NCBI GenBank assembly: GCA_949296525.1
Contig: CASFOP010000014.1
Span: forward strand, 1 to 38,290
DNA length: 38,290 nucleotides
Source: an uncultured bacterium
GTDB lineage: Bacteria; Elusimicrobiota; Elusimicrobia; Elusimicrobiales; Elusimicrobiaceae
Direction: 5' to 3'
Positions 7,326-15,030 of the stretch are shown here, piece by piece. Both the position numbers and the translations under genes were made by a program. Each line of letters opens with the position of its first letter. The stretch's first letter is position 1. The notes under the pieces were generated by a model, which did no database searches, had not been told where the DNA came from, and was given only the letters and a program-made list of their open reading frames with translations.

Positions 7326-8050
7326 CGCGCGATTTTGCCGTCGTGCTGGTCAGCCCGCGCGACCCCAATAATATAGGTGCTGCGGCGCGGGCCATGGCCA
7401 ATTTCGGCCTGACGGATCTGCGCGTGGTAACCCCGTACGCGCCGAGCTGGCGCGACGCGGTCAGCGCGGTGGGCGCGCAAGATATTATGCAGTCGGCCCG
7501 TTTGTTTGACTCCCTGCCGCAGGCACTGTCGGACTGCGTGCTGACGCTGGCCACCACCGCCCTGAAAAACCGCCGGCTGGACCAGCCCGTCATCGCCCTG
7601 CCGGATTTGCCGGTGTGGCTGGCCGGACAGATGCAGGGCAAAACCGCCCTGGTGTTCGGCAATGAGAAAACGGGCCTGTCCAATGACGACATCGGTTTAT
7701 GCACCGCCGTTCTGCATATTCCGACACGTGCCAAACAGCCGTCCGTAAATTTGGCGCAGGCCGTTATTTTAACGTGCTATGAGCTGTCGCGCCAGGCGGC
7801 CCCCGCGGCAGCGGCGCACCCGCTGGAACGGGCGACGTTTGCCCAGACGGAACTGGTCATAGACGAACTGGAAGGGCTGATGGTGCAGAGCGGCTTTCGC
7901 ACGGACTATACCCCCGCCCAGCGCAAAGCCTTGCTGCGCACATTGGTGCGCAAGGCGGAACTGGAAAAGGACGATTTGTTTTTCCTAAAGAATTTTGCCC
8001 TGTATGTGCGGGGCAAACTGACGGAGCCCCCCCATGAACACACACCTTGA
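7322..8050 (+). CDS. trmJ: TrmJ-like SpoU/TrmH-family RNA 2'-O-methyltransferase
   Basis: A 242-residue SPOUT methyltransferase. The three SpoU motifs are visible: NNIGAAARAMANFGL near residues 17-31, LVFGNEKTGLSN near 110-121, and IPTRAKQPSVNLAQAV near 133-148. The ~75-residue helical tail after the catalytic domain is as in TrmJ, which methylates the 2'-OH of nucleotide 32 in tRNA using S-adenosylmethionine. Subfamily assignment is by overall similarity; another tRNA or rRNA target is possible. Its ATG overlaps the lpd stop by 4 bases, and its end overlaps buk by 17 bases, so it is embedded in the metabolic operon. Confidence 0.85.
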   Translation: MTRDFAVVLVSPRDPNNIGAAARAMANFGLTDLRVVTPYAPSWRDAVSAVGAQDIMQSARLFDSLPQALSDCVLTLATTALKNRRLDQPVIALPDLPVWLAGQMQGKTALVFGNEKTGLSNDDIGLCTAVLHIPTRAKQPSVNLAQAVILTCYELSRQAAPAAAAHPLERATFAQTELVIDELEGLMVQSGFRTDYTPAQRKALLRTLVRKAELEKDDLFFLKNFALYVRGKLTEPPHEHTP

Positions 8051-9272
8051 CCCCAAAGATTTGCTGATAAAAATTAAGAAAAAAGCCCGCGCGCTCGGGC
8101 CGGCAGGCGTCAGAGCGCGTAAAATGTTAAAATATAGGCAAATGCACAGCGAACCTTCCAAAAAATATAATATTTTGGTTATCAATCCGGGCTCTACTTC
8201 CGACGATATAGGTTATTATCGCGGGGACAAGCCCGTTTTTGAAGTGACGGTGCGCTATTCCATTACCGATTTGGAGCCTTACGAAGGCAAAAATGTGACC
8301 GAACAACTGCCCCTGCGCCGCAAACTGATTTTGGACTATCTCTTGGACCACAAAGTGCCGCTCAAAGAAATTGACGCTGTTATCGGCCGCGGCGGGTTTA
8401 TCCGCTCCGTGGAAGGTGGCGTATACGCCGTCAACGACCAAATGGTATCCGACCTGGAAACGGGCCGTTACGGCGGCATACACCCCAGCAATTTAGGCGG
8501 CATTCTGGCGCGCGACATTGCCCAATACGCCAAATGCCCCAGCTTTATCGCCAACCCGGTGGTCATTGACGAACTGCAGCCTCTGGCACGGTACAGCGGC
8601 ATGCCGGAAAACCCGCGCATTTCCATTTTCCATGCGCTAAGCCAGCGCCACGTGGCGCGGCTGATTGCCGAAAAACATGGCCGTAAATACGAAGACGTAC
8701 GCTGCATTGTCTGCCACGGCGGGGGCGGCATATCCATTGGTGCGCACCGCAACGGAAAAGCGGTGGACGTCAGCAACGGCTATGAAGGCGAAGGCCCTAT
8801 GACTCCGCAGCGCAGCGGCACCGTGCCGTGTGCGGGGCTGGTGAGCATGTGCTTTTCCGGCAAATACACCCAAAAAGACATACGCCTGAAAATGCGCGGC
8901 AAGGGCGGGTTGGCCGCCTATACGGGCACCTATGACGTCAAAGAGCTGGAAGAATTTATCCGTACCGGCAAAAAGCGCCCGGGCTCGCTTATCCGCTGCA
9001 CCAAAGAACAGGCCAAAGAAGCCTTGGACGCCATGATTTATCAGGTATCCAAAGAAATCGGCGCCCAGGCCGTGGTATTGGAAGGAAAAGTGGATTTTAT
9101 CGCGCTGACGGGCGGGCTGATGTTCAGCAAATATATTCCGCATGAAATTGCGCGCCAGGTGGGGTGGATAGCCCCCATTTACGTCTATCCGGGCAGCGAA
9201 GAAAAAGACGCCCTGCGCGATGCGGCGCGCCGTGCGCTGGAAGATCCCTCTTTAGTGAAACATTATTCGTAA
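8034..9272 (+). CDS. buk: butyrate kinase (branched-chain/short-chain acyl kinase)
   Basis: An ASKHA-fold acyl kinase that makes ATP from butyryl phosphate (or a related acyl phosphate) and ADP. Conserved parts: VINPGSTS, GRGGFIRSVEGGVYAVND, the HGGGGISIGAH phosphate loop, MRGKGGLAAYTGTYD, and FIALTGGLMFSKYI. The Lys that normally follows NPGSTST in the family is replaced (NPGSTSDD). The start at 8034 has GGAG seven bases upstream, the spacer being a C7 run, and gives 412 residues. Family members have about 355, so a start at 8142 (376 residues) is also possible but has a weak ribosome-binding site. The N-terminal extension is very basic. It overlaps trmJ and precedes ptb by 18 bases. Confidence 0.88.
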   Translation: MNTHLDPKDLLIKIKKKARALGPAGVRARKMLKYRQMHSEPSKKYNILVINPGSTSDDIGYYRGDKPVFEVTVRYSITDLEPYEGKNVTEQLPLRRKLILDYLLDHKVPLKEIDAVIGRGGFIRSVEGGVYAVNDQMVSDLETGRYGGIHPSNLGGILARDIAQYAKCPSFIANPVVIDELQPLARYSGMPENPRISIFHALSQRHVARLIAEKHGRKYEDVRCIVCHGGGGISIGAHRNGKAVDVSNGYEGEGPMTPQRSGTVPCAGLVSMCFSGKYTQKDIRLKMRGKGGLAAYTGTYDVKELEEFIRTGKKRPGSLIRCTKEQAKEALDAMIYQVSKEIGAQAVVLEGKVDFIALTGGLMFSKYIPHEIARQVGWIAPIYVYPGSEEKDALRDAARRALEDPSLVKHYS

Positions 9273-9290
9273 TAAAAGGAGTATATACAT

Positions 9291-10208
9291 ATGAAGTTTA
9301 AGAGCTTTGAAGACCTGATCAATCAGGTGAAAGGCAAATCCAACCGCGTGGTCGTCCCGGGCGCGAACAATGCAGAAGCCCTGGAAGCCATTAAAATGGC
9401 CGATGACAACGGGTTGATTTCCCACGGCATTCTCATCGGGCCGATTGCCCAGGTAAAAGAAATGGTCAAGGCCGCCGGCCTGCCGGAAGACAAGTTTGAA
9501 TTCATTGACTGTGAAGACGTCCCCACCATGTGCAAACTGGCCGTAGACCAAATTTTGGCCGGCAAAGGCGACTTTTTAATCAAAGGTCTGGTGGACACCA
9601 AATATTACATGAAGGCTATTTTAAACAAAGAAGCCCACCTGGTGCCGGAAGGGGCCTTGCTGTCGCACTTTGTGCTGTTCAGCACGCCGAAATACAAAAA
9701 ACCTTTTGCGGTGACGGACAGCGCCGTCGTCATTTCCCCGACGCTGGAGCAAAAAGCCAAAATCATTCAGAACGCCGTCAACACCATGCACAAACTGGGT
9801 TTGGAAAACCCCAAAGTGTCCTGTGTGTGCCCTGTGGAAAAAGTCAATGAAAAAATCCCCAGCACGGTGGACGCGGCCGAACTGGCCAAAATGAATGCGG
9901 AAGGCAAAATCACGGGCTGCGTGGTGGAAGGGCCGTATGACCTGTATATTTCCCTGTCCGAAAAGAAAGCCGCCGAAAAAGGCATCACGGGCAAACAGGT
10001 GGCCGGCAATGCAGATATTCTGATGCTGCCGGACCTGGACGCGGGCAACCCGCTTTATAAGGCCCTGGCTTTCTTCGGCGACCATATGGAAGCGGCAGCC
10101 GTGTTGGTCGGGCCGACCATTCCGGTCATTCTGCCTTCGCGCGCCGATGACCCGAAAGTCAAACTCAACGCCATTGCGTTGTGCTCTTTCTTAAAAGACC
10201 AGAAATAA
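9291..10208 (+). CDS. ptb: phosphate butyryltransferase
   Basis: A 305-residue phosphotransacylase that converts butyryl-CoA (or another short/branched acyl-CoA) and phosphate to acyl phosphate and CoA, supplying Buk. Typical segments: RVVVPGANNAEALEAIKMA, DFLIKGLVDTKYYMKAIL, ALLSHFVLFSTPKYKKPFAVTDSAV, and the C-terminal DAGNPLYKALAFFGDHMEAAAVLVGPTIPVIL. Length and motifs fit Ptb better than acetate-type Pta. A strong Shine-Dalgarno (AAAGGAG) precedes the ATG. The order buk-ptb is the reverse of the ptb-buk order known from Clostridium and Bacillus. Confidence 0.92.
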   Translation: MKFKSFEDLINQVKGKSNRVVVPGANNAEALEAIKMADDNGLISHGILIGPIAQVKEMVKAAGLPEDKFEFIDCEDVPTMCKLAVDQILAGKGDFLIKGLVDTKYYMKAILNKEAHLVPEGALLSHFVLFSTPKYKKPFAVTDSAVVISPTLEQKAKIIQNAVNTMHKLGLENPKVSCVCPVEKVNEKIPSTVDAAELAKMNAEGKITGCVVEGPYDLYISLSEKKAAEKGITGKQVAGNADILMLPDLDAGNPLYKALAFFGDHMEAAAVLVGPTIPVILPSRADDPKVKLNAIALCSFLKDQK

Positions 10209-10212
10209 ATGA

Positions 10213-10243
10213 AACGGGGCGGCCGGACACCGGCCGCCCCGTT
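10213..10243 (+). terminator. strong hairpin between ptb and the M23 gene
   Basis: A perfect 14-bp GC-rich stem (10213-10226 with 10230-10243) with a 3-base ACA loop. No T run follows; the next gene starts 9 bases later without a Shine-Dalgarno. It may pause transcription, protect the upstream mRNA's 3' end, or lower expression of the downstream gene. Confidence 0.55.
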
Positions 10244-10251
10244 GCGCGTCT

Positions 10252-11538
10252 ATGTATAAAAAACTGATTGCTTTTTTTAACCGTCATTACCGCCGCTACC
10301 ACGATTTGATGTTTTATTCGCTGACGCTGGCGGTGATCGTGCTGACTACGGTGCTGACCGTGGTAATTACGCGCGAAAAAAACCACTTGGAAGAAATCAA
10401 TTCTTACCAAAAAGAAATTTACGCCCAGGATTTTACCGTAGGACAGAAGCCCGTTTATGTAGCCCTGCAGGAAGCGGGCCTGGGCAATGTGGAAGTGTCG
10501 GAAATCGTGGACAAATTAAATTCCGTCGTAGATACACGCAAACTGCAGAAAAATGACACTTATTCCATATCCACCGCGGATGACGGCACCTTTGCCATGC
10601 TGCTGCTTAACCAGGGGCTGACGCGTTATTTTGTGGCCAATGCGGGCGGGCAGCTGGTAGCGGGCAAATCCGACGTGGAAATTCACACCCGCGTAAAAAG
10701 CACCGCCGGCAAAATTAAAGACTCTTTATTTGCTTCCATGCTCAAAGACGACGTCACCGTACCGCTGATTGTGGACCTGACCGACGCTTTCTCCTGGAAC
10801 ATAGACTTTAACACCGAAACTCGCAACGGCGACCAGTTCGCCGCCGTGTGGGAAGAACATTATACGGCAGACGGCACCATCACCGGCCAAGACCTGGTGG
10901 CCGCCATGTACAAAGGCCAGGTCACCGGCGAAAACTACGCTTTTTACTACAATGACGAGTTTTTTGACCAGACCGGAAAAATTACCAAAAAAATGTTCTT
11001 AAAATCGCCCATCAGTTTCCGCGGCGTGCGTATTTCCTCACGTTTTAATCCCAGCCGCATGCACCCCATCCTGCGCATACGCCGCCCGCACCTGGGCATA
11101 GATTACGCCGCCCCCACGGGCACGCCCGTACAGGTGGTGGCCGACGGGGTGATCACTTTCGCGGGCAAAAAAGGCGGTTTCGGCAATTATGTGGAAGTAC
11201 GCCATGCCAACAATTACGTTACATCTTACGGGCATTTAAGCCGCTTTGCCAAAAAAACCAAAAGAGGGGCCAAAGTGACGCAGGGCGACACGATTGCTTA
11301 TGTAGGCAGCACGGGCCTTTCCACGGGGCCGCATTTGGATTTCCGCATCAAGCAGAACAATAAATTTATAGACTTTTTAAAGATGAAAAACCGCAATTCC
11401 GCCCTCCGCTCCATACCCGAGGAACAAATGGCGGATTTTGAGGAAATGAAAGGACTCTATTTGGAAGCGTTAAATGACGCGCTGATAAAAGCGCAGGTTG
11501 TCCAACCCGCCGCACAGGTGCAGGAGGAAAACAAATGA
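10252..11538 (+). CDS. membrane-anchored M23 (LytM-type) peptidase
   Basis: A 428-residue envelope protein: one N-terminal membrane anchor (residues ~20-40, YSLTLAVIVLTTVLTVVIT), a periplasmic stalk with an OapA/LysM-like region (GQKPVYVALQEAGL), and a C-terminal Peptidase_M23 domain. This family cuts peptidoglycan cross-bridges or stem peptides. HLGIDYAAPTGTPV gives zinc ligands His280 and Asp284, and YVTSYGHLS is the usual later motif. The last motif reads GPHLDFRI: the catalytic His361 is kept, but the usual second His zinc ligand is Asp363. The ATG has no clear Shine-Dalgarno and lies next to a strong hairpin. Its TGA overlaps the ATG of the next gene. Confidence 0.85.
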   Translation: MYKKLIAFFNRHYRRYHDLMFYSLTLAVIVLTTVLTVVITREKNHLEEINSYQKEIYAQDFTVGQKPVYVALQEAGLGNVEVSEIVDKLNSVVDTRKLQKNDTYSISTADDGTFAMLLLNQGLTRYFVANAGGQLVAGKSDVEIHTRVKSTAGKIKDSLFASMLKDDVTVPLIVDLTDAFSWNIDFNTETRNGDQFAAVWEEHYTADGTITGQDLVAAMYKGQVTGENYAFYYNDEFFDQTGKITKKMFLKSPISFRGVRISSRFNPSRMHPILRIRRPHLGIDYAAPTGTPVQVVADGVITFAGKKGGFGNYVEVRHANNYVTSYGHLSRFAKKTKRGAKVTQGDTIAYVGSTGLSTGPHLDFRIKQNNKFIDFLKMKNRNSALRSIPEEQMADFEEMKGLYLEALNDALIKAQVVQPAAQVQEENK

Positions 11539-12113
11539 CAAAACGCATTGCCATTACCGGAGGGCCCAACGGCGGGAAAACCACCGCGCTGTCGGTGCTG
11601 AAAGAAACCTTCGGAAGCAAGATTGAAGTGGTGCCGGAAGCAGCCACCATGATTTTTAGCGGCGGTTTCCCGCGCAAAGACGGCAGCCCCGAGCACGTCC
11701 GCACGGCCCAGCGCATTATTTTCTATGCCACGCAGCAGCTGGAAAGCCTGGCCATGCAAACTTCTTCGGCTGATTTGATTGTCTGCGACCGCGGCACCGT
11801 GGACGCGGCCGTATACTGGCCCGAAGGCATAGAGGACTTTTTTGCCTCCATGGGCACCACACTGGACGAACAAATCGCCCGTTATGACGCGGTAATTCAT
11901 CTCTCCCCCCCGCTCAAGGCCGAGTTTTACCAGTCCACGCGCGTACGCACGGAAACGCTGGAGGAAGCCTCCCGCATTGACCGCAAAATTTTAAAAATCT
12001 GGGAAAAACACCCCAACCGCATGGTGTTGCCGTCTATGGATCATTTTTTCCAAAAGGCAGGCATCATTAAAGATTTTATAGATACCCTTCTTCCCCAGGA
12101 GGAGAAAAAATGA
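11535..12113 (+). CDS. P-loop ATPase/kinase-like protein, AAA_28-type (copy 1)
   Basis: A 192-residue P-loop protein. The Walker A motif is GGPNGGKTT (residues 9-17); a Walker B/lid-like segment is LIVCDRGTVDAAVYWP near residues 81-96; YDAVIHLSPP is a conserved strand near 120-129. This resembles the small NadR/thymidylate-kinase-like NTPases annotated as AAA_28. Whether it phosphorylates a small molecule or acts as a switch cannot be told. It is the first of two tandem paralogues: the next gene is alike along almost the whole length. It overlaps both neighbours by 4 bases (ATGA). Confidence 0.8.
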   Translation: MTKRIAITGGPNGGKTTALSVLKETFGSKIEVVPEAATMIFSGGFPRKDGSPEHVRTAQRIIFYATQQLESLAMQTSSADLIVCDRGTVDAAVYWPEGIEDFFASMGTTLDEQIARYDAVIHLSPPLKAEFYQSTRVRTETLEEASRIDRKILKIWEKHPNRMVLPSMDHFFQKAGIIKDFIDTLLPQEEKK

Positions 12114-12676
12114 ACAAAAAGAAAATCGTTTTGACCGGCGGCCCCAGCGGCGGTAAAACCACCGCTCTGTCCATTTTAAAAGAAACTTTCGGAAATAAAA
12201 TAGAGCTGGTACAGGAAGCGGCCACGCTGATTTACAGCGGCGGATTTCCGCGCAAGGACAACAGCCCGCTGCATATTGAACACGCACAGCGCATCATTTT
12301 TTATACCGTGCACCAGCTGGAACATTTGGCGGAAGCCACTTCCGCCGCTCCGCTGGTGGTGTGCGACCGCGGCTCCATAGACGGAGCCGTATACTGGCCC
12401 AAAGGCCCCGAAGATTTCTTTAAAGCCATGAACAGTACCCTGGAGGCCGAACTGGCGCGCTATGACGCGGTGATTCACCTCTCCCCCCCGCCGGAGAAAG
12501 ATTTTTACCAGGCCACCAACGTACGCACGGAAACGCTGCAACAGGCTTTTGAAATTGACGACAAAATTTTAAAAATCTGGGAAAAACACCCCAACCGCCT
12601 GGTGGTGCCGCGCAGCAAACATTATTTTGAAAAGGCAGAAATTATTAAAAATTTTGTGGAGAATCTCCTCCGCTAA
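12110..12676 (+). CDS. P-loop ATPase/kinase-like protein, AAA_28-type (copy 2)
   Basis: A 188-residue paralogue of the preceding gene. Walker A is GGPSGGKTT; shared blocks include EAAT-I-SGGFPRKD, AQRIIFYT, CDRGSIDGAVYWP, ARYDAVIHLSPP and DDKILKIWEKHPNRLVVP. The start overlaps the previous stop (ATGA) and a Shine-Dalgarno AGGAGG lies inside the end of copy 1. Both active-site loops are intact, so neither copy looks degenerate. The pair may form a heterodimer or serve two related substrates; both are guesses. Confidence 0.8.
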   Translation: MNKKKIVLTGGPSGGKTTALSILKETFGNKIELVQEAATLIYSGGFPRKDNSPLHIEHAQRIIFYTVHQLEHLAEATSAAPLVVCDRGSIDGAVYWPKGPEDFFKAMNSTLEAELARYDAVIHLSPPPEKDFYQATNVRTETLQQAFEIDDKILKIWEKHPNRLVVPRSKHYFEKAEIIKNFVENLLR

Positions 12677-12700
12677 TTTCGTTTAAGGAGCCGTATTAGT

Positions 12701-13096
12701 ATGTGGAATCCGTTTAAGAAAAAAGAAGAAGATGTTCAGCCCTCCGATGGCAATTCTTCCAAGGAACCCGCCAAAAAAGAAAGTATTGAAGAGCGCATTG
12801 AGCGGGAGATAGACTCTTTGCCGGGCATGATTAAAAATAAACTCAAAGACCCGCAAATCAAACAGCGTTTTATAGACATCGCCAAACGCATGGAAAAAGA
12901 CGGCGTGGACTTTAAAAGCATACGCCAGATGAAAAAATGGCTTAAAACGCATGAAGCGCAATTAAAAGCCGAACAGGCCGGAGGCGTGCCCAAAGTGGAA
13001 ACAGTTGTGCACGAAGGGCCGAAAATCGGTCGCAACGACCCCTGTCCCTGCGGCAGCGGCAAAAAGTACAAAAAGTGTTGCGGCAAAGACAAATAG
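12701..13096 (+). CDS. SEC-C motif zinc-binding protein
   Basis: A 131-residue charged protein ending in the SEC-C motif [17 protein letters not shown] (Cys-x-Cys-x8-Cys-Cys), the zinc site also found at the SecA C-terminus. The N-terminal ~100 residues are Lys/Glu-rich and probably helical, with no domain I recognise. In SecA this motif contacts SecB or ribosomes; in stand-alone proteins the role is mostly unknown. Shine-Dalgarno AAGGAG upstream. It is the last gene of the operon, before a terminator. Confidence 0.82.
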   Translation: MWNPFKKKEEDVQPSDGNSSKEPAKKESIEERIEREIDSLPGMIKNKLKDPQIKQRFIDIAKRMEKDGVDFKSIRQMKKWLKTHEAQLKAEQAGGVPKVETVVHEGPKIGRNDPCPCGSGKKYKKCCGKDK

Positions 13097-13104
13097 TTTC
13101 ATTC

Positions 13105-13132
13105 AAAAACCCCGCTGAAAAGCGGGGTTTTT
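13105..13132. terminator. bidirectional terminator
   Basis: Stem CCCCGCT/AGCGGGG with a GAAA loop, flanked by A5 on the left and T5 on the right. It can end the SEC-C operon on the plus strand and pilin 3 on the minus strand. Confidence 0.9.
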
Positions 13133-13188
13133 ATAAGTATAATGAAATCTCCTGCCCATGGCAATGGATTCTTTCCGGCAGGTCTCCC

Positions 13189-13728
13189 TCACGGAAGGGT
13201 ATAACGAGTGCAGCCGCTTTCACCGCAAATCCGGTGCGCATTTGTCCCGTTTTCTGCCCCGCCCAACCCCCTGCAAAAAGCCCGTGCATCTTCATCATTG
13301 CTCCATGCCCAACATTCCCGGGCGGCACCGGCCGCAGAGAAAAACTGCAAATACCCCACTTCCCAACTCCGCTTCTCCGGAGTAGTTACCAGGGATACCA
13401 TGCATAAAATATTTTCTTCATTCCCTACCATCAAATCGCAATATATGCCGTTCCCACTCAACGTTCCCCCTTCTTCATCCGTAGCGGACCAACCGGCCGG
13501 TATCTCTATATCCATATCATGCCAGTATTTTGGATAACTGCCATTAGCCAGATAGTAGCGGTCGGCGGCATCAGCAAAGTTTTTAGTAATAACCTGTGCC
13601 TGTACATAACGCGAACGCAATACTGCTTTCTGATATTGCGGTACGGCCACGGCAGCCAATATGCCGATAATTAAAACAACCACTAACAACTCTATTAGCG
13701 TAAATGCGGCGTTTTTCTTGCTCTTCAT
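13189..13728 (-). CDS. type IV pilin/pseudopilin (pilin 3)
   Basis: A complete 179-residue prepilin. Leader MKSKKNAA (8 residues, Ala before the cleavage site), helix [20 protein letters not shown], then VPQYQKAVLRSRYVQA. Mature Glu5 is present. The C-terminal region has several cysteines (YCDL, ILCMVS, RECWAW, AFCRGL, HRICGESGC), so several disulfides are possible. Leader and helix match pilin 2; the globular part does not. It has its own promoter (T10 spacer), is monocistronic, and converges on the SEC-C operon with a shared terminator. Type IV pilus versus pseudopilus cannot be decided from this gene alone. Confidence 0.9.
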   Translation of the reverse strand: MKSKKNAAFTLIELLVVVLIIGILAAVAVPQYQKAVLRSRYVQAQVITKNFADAADRYYLANGSYPKYWHDMDIEIPAGWSATDEEGGTLSGNGIYCDLMVGNEENILCMVSLVTTPEKRSWEVGYLQFFSAAGAARECWAWSNDEDARAFCRGLGGAENGTNAHRICGESGCTRYTLP

Positions 13729-13760
13729 GCAAAAAGTGTATCAAAAAAAAAACGGGTCAA
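13729..13760 (-). promoter_or_regulatory. pilin 3 promoter with T10 spacer tract
   Basis: Minus strand: -35 TTGACC (13755-13760), a 14-base spacer CG-T10-GA, -10 TACACT (13735-13740), then 6 bases to ATG. Sequence is otherwise almost that of the pilin 2 promoter, but the T tract is two shorter, so the spacer is below the usual 16-18. In this state the promoter may be weak or off. Confidence 0.65.
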
Positions 13761-13838
13761 GGGCAGACAGTTAAACGCCAAAAATGCCGACGGGGAAACG
13801 GCATAATGGCTACGGCAAACGGCATATCTATCCGGTCT

Positions 13839-13857
13839 TGCTGAACTTGTTTCAGCA
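13839..13857. repeat. REP-like small palindrome
   Basis: TGCTGAA and TTCAGCA separated by CTTGT, downstream of the GDSL hydrolase gene. The form is like short palindromes seen in intergenic DNA of many bacteria. Only one copy was noticed in this window. No T run, so probably not a terminator. Confidence 0.4.
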
Positions 13858-13896
13858 TGTACAGCGCTTTTATTTATAAAAAACGCCGGACAAAAC

Positions 13897-14499
13897 CTAT
13901 AAATAATCCTTTATCTTTTTATATACTTTCTCGGCCACGATTTCATACCCCGCGGCATTGGGATGAATTTGGTCCGACATTAAATCCTTTTTGCCAAATA
14001 TCCCGTCCAAAATCCCGGGAACAAACAACGCCCCCTTTTCCCGCGCCAACTTTTTATACGCCTTGGTGTATTTATTCATGCCGTAATAGCCGCCCGTATC
14101 CACCACAACGGCCACCGCGCCGGAGGCCTGCACCTCGTCTATAATTTGTGAAATGGAGACCAGCGTCTGGTCAAATGACGCCCCACGCATAAAATCATTG
14201 CCGCCGAATTCAATCAGCACCATATACGGGCTGTGTTCCAGCACCTGCGGCAGGCGGCGCGGAGCCGCAGCGCCCGTATCCCCGTTCAGCCCTAGATTAA
14301 CAATATTTTTTCCCGTCAGCTCCGCCAGCACCGCCGGATAAGTTTGATCCCGCGGCGCACCTTTGCCGTAGGTCAGGCTGTCACCAAACGCCACGATGGT
14401 GGTGCCTGTCTTTCCGGTGTTTTTGATTTCCGGTTTTTCCCGGCCCCACAGCCAATATAAGCCTGCCAATATTAAAAGAAGAATCAGTATTTTTTTCAT
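13897..14499 (-). CDS. SGNH/GDSL hydrolase (TesA-like esterase/thioesterase)
   Basis: A 200-residue lipase/esterase-like protein with an N-terminal hydrophobic anchor or signal (KKILILLLILAGLYWLWG). All SGNH blocks are present: FGDSLTYG (nucleophile Ser41), NLGLNGDTG (Gly), EFGGNDFMRG (Asn) and DQIHPNAAGY near the C-terminus (Asp/His). It resembles E. coli TesA, a periplasmic thioesterase/lysophospholipase/arylesterase; the true substrate is unknown. The start lies 6 bases after an extended -10 (TGA-TACAAT) with no Shine-Dalgarno, so it is probably leaderless. Confidence 0.88.
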   Translation of the reverse strand: MKKILILLLILAGLYWLWGREKPEIKNTGKTGTTIVAFGDSLTYGKGAPRDQTYPAVLAELTGKNIVNLGLNGDTGAAAPRRLPQVLEHSPYMVLIEFGGNDFMRGASFDQTLVSISQIIDEVQASGAVAVVVDTGGYYGMNKYTKAYKKLAREKGALFVPGILDGIFGKKDLMSDQIHPNAAGYEIVAEKVYKKIKDYL

Positions 14500-14511
14500 G
14501 TTTCTATTGTA
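14500..14511 (-). promoter_or_regulatory. GDSL hydrolase extended -10, leaderless start
   Basis: Minus strand: TGA-TACAAT (-10 at 14506-14511), then AGAAAC, then ATG. The -35 region is weak. No Shine-Dalgarno. Confidence 0.55.
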
Positions 14512-14555
14512 TCAAAACATACGGAGCGGACAAATCCCTCACGACGGAAAAGGGC

Positions 14556-14589
14556 TTGACTTTTCCGGCTACAAAGTTAGAATAAAAGT
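14556..14589 (+). promoter_or_regulatory. cdd promoter, leaderless start
   Basis: -35 TTGACT (14556-14561), 16-base spacer, -10 TAGAAT (14578-14583), then AAAAGT and the ATG at 14590. Both boxes are good, and the spacing places the transcription start at or next to the ATG. Confidence 0.75.
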
Positions 14590-15024
14590 ATGAGCAAAAA
14601 AATATCCGACAAAACGCTGCGCGCGTTGGCAGACGCAGCCGTGGAAGTCAAGAAAAACTCCTATTCGCCGTATTCGCGTTTTAAAGTGGGGGCCGCGGTG
14701 CTGGCAGAGGACGGACAAATTTATACTGGCACCAATATTGAAAACGCGTCTTACGGTCTGACTGTATGCGCGGAGCGAAATGCCATGTTCAGAGGGGTAT
14801 GCGAGGGACAGCGCAAATTTGTCGCGCTGGCCGTCTGCACCGACCCCGTGGAAGGCGACGCTTTTGGCACACCCTGCGGGGCCTGCCGCCAAGTCATGAC
14901 GGAATTTATGGATTTAAACGCACCCATTTTACTGGTGGCCGTTACCAAAAAAGGTACGCGTAAAATTTGCAAAAAGAAACTCAAAGACCTGATTCCTTTC
15001 CCGTTTTTAAAACCCGGGGAATAA
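14590..15024 (+). CDS. cdd: cytidine deaminase
   Basis: A 144-residue homotetramer-type cytidine deaminase (cytidine or deoxycytidine to uridine or deoxyuridine plus ammonia). Zinc site: CAERN (Cys60, catalytic Glu62) and PCGACRQV (Cys96, Cys99); substrate-binding GTNIENASYG near residues 46-56. The length fits the small tetrameric class. The C-terminal tail is Lys-rich. It starts from a leaderless promoter and ends before a terminator-like hairpin 13 bases upstream of galM. It acts with the nucleoside permease and phosphorylase in salvage. Confidence 0.94.
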   Translation: MSKKISDKTLRALADAAVEVKKNSYSPYSRFKVGAAVLAEDGQIYTGTNIENASYGLTVCAERNAMFRGVCEGQRKFVALAVCTDPVEGDAFGTPCGACRQVMTEFMDLNAPILLVAVTKKGTRKICKKKLKDLIPFPFLKPGE

Positions 15025-15030
15025 TTTTAT

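Noticed and set aside
13839..13857. Terminator for the GDSL gene
   Set aside because: The small palindrome has no following T run on either strand, so it was kept only as a REP-like repeat.
13857..14144. 95-residue plus-strand open frame overlapping the GDSL hydrolase
   Set aside because: Proline/arginine-rich antisense frame with no ribosome site; the minus-strand hydrolase has all SGNH blocks.
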